Assembly (NCBI GenBank): GCA_018242215.1
Contig: JAFECG010000019.1
Span: 611,994 to 659,899, forward strand
DNA from: Pseudomonadota bacterium
Lineage (GTDB): Bacteria > Pseudomonadota > Alphaproteobacteria > Rhizobiales > Hyphomicrobiaceae
Length of the DNA: 47,906 bases
Direction: 5' to 3'
The position numbers were made by a program, and so were the translations under genes. Below are positions 17,210-24,487 of the stretch, one piece after another. Below the pieces are notes generated by a model. It saw only the letters and a program-made list of their open reading frames with translations, did no database searches and was not told the origin of the DNA. Position 1 is the stretch's first letter, and the number at the start of each line of letters is the position of its first letter.

Positions 17210-19360
17210 ATGCTCGCAAATGAATCTTCCAAAGTGCCCGGCCTTTCGCGGCGTGAACTTCTAAAGTCCGGTGCCGCAGGTGTTCTGCTTCTCGGTTTTC
17301 GAGTGCCCATCGCTCACGCTGCTAGCGATAGCTTCGCACCGAATGCGTTCATTCGTATCGGCGACGATGACGTCGTGACGCTCGTCATGCCGCAAGTCGA
17401 AATGGGGCAGGGGATTTATACTTCCGTCGGCATGATCCTCGCGGATGAACTCGACGCGGATTTTGAGAAGGTCGTTCTTCAGCACGCGCCGCCGGACAAG
17501 GCCTATATCAATCCGATATTCGGTGTGCAGGCTACCGGAGGCTCGACGTCCGTGCGGGCTTTCTGGGAGCCGCTTCGCAAGGCTGGCGCATCAGCACGCG
17601 CCATGCTGGTTGAGGCAGCTGCCCAGCAATGGAGCGTCGAACTATCGACGTGCCGGACGTCTAACAGCGTGGTGATCCACGACGCGAGCGGGAGAAAAGT
17701 CGGCTATGGCGCGATCGCGGGACTTGCCGCGACGATGACGCCGCCCAAGGAACCAAAGCTCAAATCGATCAAGGATTTCACGCTGATCGGCAAGCCGGTG
17801 AAACGCAAGGATACGCCCGACAAGACAGATGGCAAGACGCAGTATGGCATCGATGCGATGCCGGCGGGTGTCAAATTTGCAGCCATTGCCCAATGCCCGA
17901 TCTTCGGGGGCAAAGTCGGGCGCGTCGATGACACGAAGGCGAAAGCGATCAAGGGCGTTCAGCAGGTCGTCGCCATCGATGACTTCGTCGCGGTTGTTGC
18001 GGACACGACATGGACAGCGCTGAAGGGTCTCGATGCGCTCGATGTCATCTGGGACGAGGGGCCCAATGCGAACGTCGATTCGGCGGAGATATGGCAAGCG
18101 CTCAGGACGGCGAGCCAAGGGCCGGCCGTGGTCGCCAAGGAAACCGGGGATGTTAAAGCGGCGTTTGCAGACGGTGCGCACTATGATGCGGTTTACGAAC
18201 TGCCGTTCCTCGCGCATGCCGCAATGGAGCCGCTGAATTGCACGGTTCACTACACCAAAGACGCCTGCGAAGTCTGGACCGGATCACAGGTCATCGGCCG
18301 CGTGCAAGCGGATGTCGCCAAGGTCGTTGGCTTGCCGATCGAAAAAGTCACGGCTCACAATTTCTACATCGGCGGCGGATTCGGGCGACGGCTCGAGCAG
18401 GAGATGGCCGTCCGAGCGGCGCGACTTGCCATGCAGGTTGACGGGCCCGTCAAGGTCACATGGCGACGTGAAGAGGATATGCAGCACGACGTTTACCGGC
18501 CCCTCTATCATAATGCCGTGTCTGCCAGCGTGAAGAATGGAAAAATCGTCGGTTGGACGCATCGCGTTACCGGGTCAGCCATCATCGCGCGGTGGTTGCC
18601 ACCGGCGTTCAAGAACGGCATCGATATCGACGCAGTCGACGGTGCCGTCGATGAGCCCTACGACTTTCAGAATATAAAGATCGAATACGTACGTGCCGAA
18701 CCGTTAGCGGTTCCGACAGGCTTTTGGCGTGGTGTCGGGCCGAACAACAATTTCTTCACGCTCGAGACCTTCGTTGACGAGATCGCACATCGCGAGAAGG
18801 TCGACCCGGTCGCTTTCCGGTTGAAGCATCTGGACAACAATCCGCGTCTCAAAGCGGTGGTTCAACTGGCTGCAGAGAAATCCGGTTGGGGTTCCAGTTT
18901 GCCCGCGCGGATGGGCCGGGGCATCTCGGCGCAAAATGCATTCGGGAGTTTTATTTCTACGGTGTGCGAGGCAGAGGTTGATGAGAGCGGCGAGATTCGT
19001 GTCCATCGATGTGTTGCCGCGGTCGATACGGGAATCGTGGTCAACCCCGATACGGTTATCGCCCAATTCCAGGGTGGATTGATTTTCGGGCTAACGGCAG
19101 CACTCTATGGTGAGATCACGATTGCGAAAGGGCGTGTCCAGCAGAGCAACTTCAACGATTACCGGATGCTGCGGATCAACGAGGCGCCCAAGATTGAAGT
19201 GCATCTAATCCCGAGCATGGAACATCCCGGTGGGATCGGTGAAACAGGCACGACGGCATCTGCGCCAGCCTTGGCCAACGCGCTGTTTGCGGCAACTGGC
19301 GTCAGACTCCGACGGCTTCCGATTGACCGCGACGTGCTCGCCGGGAGAAAGCCCGCATGA
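17210..19360 (+). CDS. Molybdopterin-binding subunit, xanthine dehydrogenase family (IorB-like)
   Basis: The 716-residue catalytic subunit begins with a Tat-type signal: SRRELLKSG at 13-21, a hydrophobic segment and AHA near residue 36, so the folded cofactor-bearing enzyme is probably exported to the periplasm. The family's active-site glutamate is Glu678 in GGIGETGT. GGGFGRRLEQ and GVGPNNNFFTLE match the molybdopterin-binding loops. I start it at the ATG after GGGAGG (17210), not at the longer frame inside the previous gene. Enzymes of this type hydroxylate N-heterocycles or oxidise aldehydes; the substrate here is undetermined. The stop overlaps the cytochrome gene start by four bases. Confidence 0.94.
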   Translation: MLANESSKVPGLSRRELLKSGAAGVLLLGFRVPIAHAASDSFAPNAFIRIGDDDVVTLVMPQVEMGQGIYTSVGMILADELDADFEKVVLQHAPPDKAYINPIFGVQATGGSTSVRAFWEPLRKAGASARAMLVEAAAQQWSVELSTCRTSNSVVIHDASGRKVGYGAIAGLAATMTPPKEPKLKSIKDFTLIGKPVKRKDTPDKTDGKTQYGIDAMPAGVKFAAIAQCPIFGGKVGRVDDTKAKAIKGVQQVVAIDDFVAVVADTTWTALKGLDALDVIWDEGPNANVDSAEIWQALRTASQGPAVVAKETGDVKAAFADGAHYDAVYELPFLAHAAMEPLNCTVHYTKDACEVWTGSQVIGRVQADVAKVVGLPIEKVTAHNFYIGGGFGRRLEQEMAVRAARLAMQVDGPVKVTWRREEDMQHDVYRPLYHNAVSASVKNGKIVGWTHRVTGSAIIARWLPPAFKNGIDIDAVDGAVDEPYDFQNIKIEYVRAEPLAVPTGFWRGVGPNNNFFTLETFVDEIAHREKVDPVAFRLKHLDNNPRLKAVVQLAAEKSGWGSSLPARMGRGISAQNAFGSFISTVCEAEVDESGEIRVHRCVAAVDTGIVVNPDTVIAQFQGGLIFGLTAALYGEITIAKGRVQQSNFNDYRMLRINEAPKIEVHLIPSMEHPGGIGETGTTASAPALANALFAATGVRLRRLPIDRDVLAGRKPA

Positions 19361-20694
19361 CACGCCTTTATTGGGCCCTTATTGCCACTGCAGCGGTTGC
19401 CGCGGTTGTTGCCGCCTGGATCATCTATGTACCTGGACCGACGGCCTTCGCCAGTGGCAGCACTGTTGCGCTCAACGATTACAAGGATGCGAATCCGACC
19501 GGCGTTCCGGCGAGCCTCGCAAGCGCGGATCTCGTCAAGCGCGGCGAATATCTGACACGCGCGGCTGACTGCGAAGCGTGCCACACAGCCAAGGGCGGCA
19601 TTCCCTACGCGGGCGGTCTCGCGTTCAAGTTGCCCTTCGGGACGATGTATTCACCCAACATCACACCCGACAAGGAAACCGGAATTGGAAATTGGACAGA
19701 CGCTGATTTCTTGAATGCCATCCACAAGGGCATTGCGCCGGATGGCTCGCGGCTCTACCCGGCGTTCCCTTATCCTTCTTATACGCTGCTGACCGATGAT
19801 GATGCGCTTGCAATCAAAGCGTATCTTTTCAGCCTTGCGCCGGTTCGCCGGGTGACGCCAAAGAATTCGCTGATGTTTCCCTTCAATCAGCGCTGGCTGA
19901 TGGCGTTTTGGTCCTTGTTCTACAATAGTAACGAGAGATATCAGCCCCATACCGACCAAAGCGCAGAATGGAATCGCGGCGCCTACCTTGCTGAAGCGTT
20001 GGGGCATTGTGGCGAATGTCATACGCCGCGCAATCTCATGCAGGCCGTGAACAACAAGAGGAAGTTCGCAGGAGCAGTTACGGCGGGTTGGCGCGCCTAC
20101 AATATCACTCAGGACAAGACGAGCGGTATCGGGAGTTGGGACGTCGAAATGACCGAGAAATTCCTCGCGCACGGTCATGTTGAGGGTTTGGGCACAGCTT
20201 CGGGCCCGATGGGCGAGGCGGTTGACATGAGTCTCAGGCACATGACACCGGAGGACATCAAGGCGCTGGTGGTCTATTTAAAGACAGTTCCTCCAATCCC
20301 CGATACATCGCTGCCGGTGCCAAAGACGTTGTTGGCGTCTACCTTCCCAAGTGATCATGAGGTCAATGAGAACGCGCGAGGCGCTATGATCTTCGCTGGT
20401 GCGTGCGAAGCCTGTCATGGCTGGTCCGGTAAAAGTCCGGTTCTCAAGTATGCGGATTTCGTTGGCGGTCGCACGGTCAATGATCCAACGGCGCGCAATG
20501 TGGCTCAGGCAGTCATCTGGGGCGTAACGCGTCATTCGCCGGACGGCGTGGTTACCATGCCCGGCTTCGGCAAAGCCTATTCGGATGAGGAGATTGCTGC
20601 TGTCGTCAATTATGTGACGGCGCGCTTCGGGGCCGAAAAGTCCAACATCACGGCCGAAGAAGTACGGAAAATTGGAAAGCAGGCTTCGCAATAG
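19357..20694 (+). CDS. Membrane-anchored triheme cytochrome c
   Basis: The 445-residue protein has one N-terminal hydrophobic helix (about 5-24) and three c-type heme motifs: CEACH at 72-76, CGECH at 218-222 and CEACH at 349-353. Spacing and sequence match the cytochrome subunit of membrane alcohol/aldehyde dehydrogenases (AdhB-like), with SPNITPDKETGIG and FPYPSYTLLTDDD as typical surroundings. It would accept electrons from the 2Fe-2S subunit in the periplasm and pass them to quinone or a terminal oxidase. Its start overlaps the molybdenum subunit stop (ATGA), so the three genes form one operon. Confidence 0.95.
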   Translation: MTRLYWALIATAAVAAVVAAWIIYVPGPTAFASGSTVALNDYKDANPTGVPASLASADLVKRGEYLTRAADCEACHTAKGGIPYAGGLAFKLPFGTMYSPNITPDKETGIGNWTDADFLNAIHKGIAPDGSRLYPAFPYPSYTLLTDDDALAIKAYLFSLAPVRRVTPKNSLMFPFNQRWLMAFWSLFYNSNERYQPHTDQSAEWNRGAYLAEALGHCGECHTPRNLMQAVNNKRKFAGAVTAGWRAYNITQDKTSGIGSWDVEMTEKFLAHGHVEGLGTASGPMGEAVDMSLRHMTPEDIKALVVYLKTVPPIPDTSLPVPKTLLASTFPSDHEVNENARGAMIFAGACEACHGWSGKSPVLKYADFVGGRTVNDPTARNVAQAVIWGVTRHSPDGVVTMPGFGKAYSDEEIAAVVNYVTARFGAEKSNITAEEVRKIGKQASQ

Positions 20695-20788
20695 TCGGCC
20701 GTGTGGAAGCTGCTTGTCTGTTCGGCCGTTGAAAGCTAGGAAGCGTCGAGCATCACGGCATCGGGCCCGCAGGTGCCCTTGAGTTTTT

Positions 20789-21829
20789 ATGCCGAATGTC
20801 AACGAAAGATCGGTGCCGAATCCTTCCGCTTCGCGGATCGGTCCGCTTGCGAATTTGCCTGTCTTCTTCAAGCTCGACGGCAAGCGCGTCGTCCTGGTCG
20901 GTGGCGGCGAGCCGGCGCTTTGGAAGGCGGAGCTGCTGTCGGCCACCGGCGCGTTGGTTGAGGTCTTCGCCGAGACTTTTGTAAGTGGCTTTTACGAACT
21001 TTCTGCCGCTCCTCCGAATGGCCAGATCCTGTTGGTCGACCGGAAATGGACGGTCCGCGATCTCGCGTATGCCGCGCTTGCGGTGGGATCGTTTGGAGAT
21101 GACGCGGAAGCAGCAGCTTTTGCCTCTGCCGCGAGGGATGCCGGCGTGCCCGTCAACGTCGTTGATCGTCCGGCGTTCTGCGATTTTCAATTTGGGGCCA
21201 TCGTCAACCGCTCGCCTCTTGTGGTCGGGATATCGACCGATGGGGCGGCCCCTGTTTTTGGTCAAGCTATTCGTTCGCTGATCGAGAGCCTGCTGCCTGA
21301 TGGATTCAGGCGCTGGGCCAGAGCCGCGGGCGATCTTCGGCAGAGACCGGGGGATCTCGGGGATACGGCGGACAAGAAGCGGCGGTTCTGGCAACGGTTC
21401 ACCGATCTCGCGCTTCGCGCTCCTGACATGGCGCCTACGGAAGCCGATCTCGCGCAGCTCTTGGATGCGCCGACCGCAGATGTGCGCGCGTCAGTGTCGA
21501 TTCTCGATATCTGCAAGGAAGCGGATGCGTTGACGCTTGGTGCCGTCCGGTTGCTGCGGACTGCGGACGATATTTTTTTCGATGAGGATGTTCCGTCAGA
21601 GGTGAGGGACTTTATGCGCCGAGAAGCGCGGAGACACCCCATCTCGCCGGGAGACGCGGGTTCGCAAGCGGCCGTCGACGCCTTAGCCTCGGCGGCGGCA
21701 TCGGGTGCGCGCGTCGTCCGTCTGAGACTGCGGACGGAGCAAGACGACAGGGGGGCTGTGGCGGAAGTCGATGCGCTTCGTGCGGCCGGCTTGTCAGTCA
21801 TGATCGTTTCGCGGACACGCGAGCCCTAA
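20789..21829 (+). CDS. Siroheme synthase-like protein with truncated methyltransferase half
   Basis: The 346-residue protein opens with a precorrin-2 dehydrogenase/ferrochelatase domain like the N-terminal half of CysG: VVLVGGGEPALWKAELL at 34-50, PVNVVDRPAFCDF at 121-133 and SPLVVGISTDGAAPV at 142-156. From about residue 243 it follows the first part of uroporphyrinogen-III methyltransferase (ALTLGAVRLLRTADDIFFDE, RREARR, GARVVRLRL), but the SAM-binding GDPxxFGRG element reads as LRTEQDDRGAV and the protein stops before the VPGIT segment. Methyltransferase activity is therefore very unlikely; dehydrogenase/chelatase activity is plausible. No sulfite or nitrite reductase gene is adjacent. Start codon is the first ATG in frame, with a weak ribosome binding site. 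Confidence 0.85.
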   Translation: MPNVNERSVPNPSASRIGPLANLPVFFKLDGKRVVLVGGGEPALWKAELLSATGALVEVFAETFVSGFYELSAAPPNGQILLVDRKWTVRDLAYAALAVGSFGDDAEAAAFASAARDAGVPVNVVDRPAFCDFQFGAIVNRSPLVVGISTDGAAPVFGQAIRSLIESLLPDGFRRWARAAGDLRQRPGDLGDTADKKRRFWQRFTDLALRAPDMAPTEADLAQLLDAPTADVRASVSILDICKEADALTLGAVRLLRTADDIFFDEDVPSEVRDFMRREARRHPISPGDAGSQAAVDALASAAASGARVVRLRLRTEQDDRGAVAEVDALRAAGLSVMIVSRTREP

Positions 21830-22167
21830 AGGATTTGGGCGTATGCTTGCGCGGGCGATTTCCCGTTCGCTGCCATGCGGTTGCCGCGAAGGCATGCGAG
21901 CAACAGTCCGTAGCGGCTCTGGCGCCACAGGGTTCGATCGCTTCGGCGGGGTCTAAATAAATCTTTGTTTGTCAAATAGTTAATGGACGGCTGTGCGGCT
22001 CGGCTCTGCTTGGAATGCCCATTCCTCTTGTCTATACTTCCGCCAGGGGGTCCGCTCGGATCAGAGTTTTGCCTTGCTGGGCGGGTTAGCGCATCGCTTC
22101 CCACGCGGTGGGGTTTTGCTCGTTTTGCGGCGGCGAGACGTCGGTAAGTAGTCGGAGTCGCGTGCGC
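21830..22167. other. 338-base gap holding the promoter of the OmpA-BON gene
   Basis: No gene is supported here. An AT-rich patch (AAATAAATCTTTGTTTGTCA, 21955-21975) follows the siroheme gene, and a good promoter lies at 22010-22038. The remaining 130 bases form a long leader before the ATG at 22168, with several short G/T-rich repeats and no obvious riboswitch fold that I can identify. A leftward open frame covering this gap continues as a shadow of the next gene. Confidence 0.5.
22010..22038 (+). promoter_or_regulatory. Putative sigma70 promoter of the OmpA-BON cluster
   Basis: TTGGAA (22010-22015) and TATACT (22033-22038) are spaced by exactly 17 bases. This is the best consensus match I found in the window. 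It would give a leader of about 120 bases before the ATG at 22168 and could drive all three genes to 26290. Confidence 0.6.
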
Positions 22168-24318
22168 ATGCGCTGCAATCCATCCTATTGGCTTTTGGGA
22201 CTCGTCCCGATCGCGATGTTGAGCTGGGTTGCTGTCCAACTCGAGCGTGCAGGGATCGAATTCGATCTTTCGCGGCGGGCTCAGGAAGTACTGCGGCGTG
22301 GCAACTTCGATTGGGCCAGTCTCCATTTCGTCGGACGTGATGCGGTGCTGGCCGGCCGGGCCCCCGATGAGCGCGATCCGGAAAGAGCTCTCGCCAGCTT
22401 GCGAAACGTCTGGGGTGTCCGGGTCGCGAACGACCGGTCCGGACTCATCGACCGCGTCGCCGACTATCGCTGGTCGGCCACGGCGAGTGGAGATGGGCGG
22501 GTCCGGCTGGCGGGCGACGTGCCATCGGAGGATGCGAGGCGTGCGCTTATCGGCGCCGCTCGCAAGGCCTTTTCCGGTGCCACCATTTCGGACGACATGC
22601 GGCTCGCCCGAGGTTCCATCGATCGGAATGCGTGGCTCGAAGGTGCCGTTTTCAGCCTTAGAAACCTCTCCGAGTTGAAACGAGGCGAAGCGCAACTCGC
22701 CATGCTCAATCTCTCTATCGGGGGGGAGGCTAAGACGTCCGATGCCTACCGCCACGTTCGCTCAGCCCTGCAAACCCGCCGGCCCTCCGGCCTTGCTCTT
22801 TCGCGCGACGCGGTTACGCCGCCGATGGTCCGGCCTTTTGTCTGGGACATCAAGAAGAATGGTGCGGGGATTGCTCTAACGGGCTTTGCACCCTCTGACG
22901 AGGATCGAGAGCGGATCGGTGCGCGCGTCAAGTCGCTCTTCGGATCGATGACGATCGCTGATGATACCGATATCGGCGACGGTGCTCCCGAGGGATGGAG
23001 AAAAGCGACTGCCGTCGCACTCGACCAGCTCGCGCAGCTCAGGACGGGTGAAGTTTCGATCAGAGATCGGGAGATGACATTCTCGGGCGAGGCCGCCGAC
23101 GAGCAGATCGCATCGGCCGTCAAACGAACGCTGAAGCTCGATGTGCCGCAGAATTTCAAAATCGTTGAGCAAGTCCGGTTTCCGAAGCCCGAGATCGCGT
23201 TGCCGAGCAGCGGATACATGATGGGAATCGTCAACGATGGAGCATCGCTTGATCTGGTTGGCATGGTGCCCAGCGAAGCAGCGCGCGATGCCCTTATCAA
23301 TGCCGTGAAGGCGCGCTTCCCAGGGCGTACCGTGAACGACAAATCGCAGGTGGCGCCGGGAGCACCCGACGGATGGCAGCAATGCGTCGTGGCCGGCCTT
23401 TCGTCATTGCCGCGCCTGAAGAAGGGCAAGTCCATCCTCACGGACCACCAATTGGTTGTATCGGGAGAAACGGAGGATTACGCCGCCTCACAGTCTGTTC
23501 CGGGCGATGTGAAAGCGGCTGCGGGTCAGACCTGCGAGACCACGACCCATATCGCATTTACCGGACAGATGAAGACGGACCTGTCCTGGAAGGCCACGCG
23601 AGAGCCGAATGGGATGGTGACTATTCAAGGCGAAGCGCCAGATGATGCGTCTCGGATTCGCCTCGTCGAGATCGCGCAGCAGATCTATGCAGGCTCGAGC
23701 GTGACCGACAACATGAAGATCGTCGGTGCGGCCTCCGAGCCGTGGTCGTCGGCGACGCATCTGGGCCTCGAAGAGATGGCGCGCCTCAAGAACGGCGAGG
23801 TTTCCATTTCCGGCAAGGAATTCGTGATCAAAGGAGCGGCGGAAAGCGATCAAGTCGCGAACGATATTCGCACCGTGCTCTCGACCGATCTCCCCCCGGG
23901 CTTCAAAAGTCATGATGAAATCACCGTCATGTCGGCGGAGGAGAAAGCAGCTGATAGCTGCCAGACGTTGATGCGGCAGGCGTCGGCCAAAGGTACGATC
24001 AACTTTGCGCGCGCCAAGGCCGATCTCACGGCGGACAGCGCGCAGACGCTGAGGGATCTCGCGCAGATTGCAAATGAATGCCCGAGCTTCAAAATTCAGA
24101 TCGAAGGACATACAGATTCTGAGGGCACCGACGAGCGCAACCAAAGGCTCTCGGACCGCCGCGCGCGGGCTGTTGCAGATTTTCTGTCGCAGAGCGGGGT
24201 GGATCCCAGGCGACTTTCGACAATCGGGTATGGTGCATCTCGGCCAATCGCCGACAACGCCACCGAGGCGGGCCGCGCGAAGAACCGCCGGATCGAATTC
24301 ACAGTCAGGGTCAACTGA
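22168..24318 (+). CDS. Membrane-anchored protein with BON-like modules and OmpA domain
   Basis: The 716-residue protein has one N-terminal hydrophobic helix (about 7-25) without a clear cleavage site. Then come four modules of about 110-120 residues (about 103-213, 225-337, 347-465, 472-588), each opening with a W/G strand, a GxxPSxxxR-like segment and a helix, and closing with a second VxGEAxxxx unit. This resembles pairs of BON domains. The C-terminus (608-713) is an OmpA-type peptidoglycan-binding domain with IEGHTDSEGTDERNQRLSDRRA, IGYGASRP and AKNRRIEF. It should tether the inner membrane to the cell wall from the periplasm. I choose the ATG at 22168 (GGAG upstream); one 20 codons earlier is in frame. 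It is the first gene of a three-gene cluster. Confidence 0.9.
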   Translation: MRCNPSYWLLGLVPIAMLSWVAVQLERAGIEFDLSRRAQEVLRRGNFDWASLHFVGRDAVLAGRAPDERDPERALASLRNVWGVRVANDRSGLIDRVADYRWSATASGDGRVRLAGDVPSEDARRALIGAARKAFSGATISDDMRLARGSIDRNAWLEGAVFSLRNLSELKRGEAQLAMLNLSIGGEAKTSDAYRHVRSALQTRRPSGLALSRDAVTPPMVRPFVWDIKKNGAGIALTGFAPSDEDRERIGARVKSLFGSMTIADDTDIGDGAPEGWRKATAVALDQLAQLRTGEVSIRDREMTFSGEAADEQIASAVKRTLKLDVPQNFKIVEQVRFPKPEIALPSSGYMMGIVNDGASLDLVGMVPSEAARDALINAVKARFPGRTVNDKSQVAPGAPDGWQQCVVAGLSSLPRLKKGKSILTDHQLVVSGETEDYAASQSVPGDVKAAAGQTCETTTHIAFTGQMKTDLSWKATREPNGMVTIQGEAPDDASRIRLVEIAQQIYAGSSVTDNMKIVGAASEPWSSATHLGLEEMARLKNGEVSISGKEFVIKGAAESDQVANDIRTVLSTDLPPGFKSHDEITVMSAEEKAADSCQTLMRQASAKGTINFARAKADLTADSAQTLRDLAQIANECPSFKIQIEGHTDSEGTDERNQRLSDRRARAVADFLSQSGVDPRRLSTIGYGASRPIADNATEAGRAKNRRIEFTVRVN

Positions 24319-24338
24319 GACAGGAGGGGGATCGAGCG

Positions 24339-24437
24339 ATGGACTATCTCTTCATGAAGTTGATCTGGTGGATTGCGCTCGCATTTGCGCTCGGACTGGT
24401 CACCGGGTGGTTCTCGTGCAGCGAGAAGAAGGGTTGA
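24339..24437 (+). CDS. 32-residue membrane microprotein
   Basis: An ATG 20 bases after the OmpA-BON stop has a very strong ribosome binding site (AGGAGGGGG) and opens a 32-codon frame to TGA. The product has a single hydrophobic helix rich in Trp and Leu (LIWWIALAFALGLVTGWF), a lone Cys after the helix and a short charged end (SEKKG). It is almost certainly an inner-membrane peptide. It sits between the OmpA-BON gene and the HhH membrane gene on the same strand, with 50 bases to the next start, so it is probably co-expressed and may assist or bridge the two proteins; that role is inference. Confidence 0.7.
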   Translation: MDYLFMKLIWWIALAFALGLVTGWFSCSEKKG

Positions 24438-24487
24438 GGGTGCTCGGAGATTATGAAATCCGACTTCCGGCATCTGTTGGGTAGGAC

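Noticed and set aside
21830-22167. Possible frameshifted remainder of the siroheme methyltransferase domain
   Set aside because: I looked downstream in the three forward frames for the VPGIT segment and later motifs and found none, so a recent frameshift does not explain the truncation.
21826-22755. Leftward open frame of 309 codons crossing the gap before the OmpA-BON gene
   Set aside because: Composition is Arg/Pro/Gly-rich as in shadows, it covers the promoter and start of the OmpA-BON gene, and no ribosome binding site was found.
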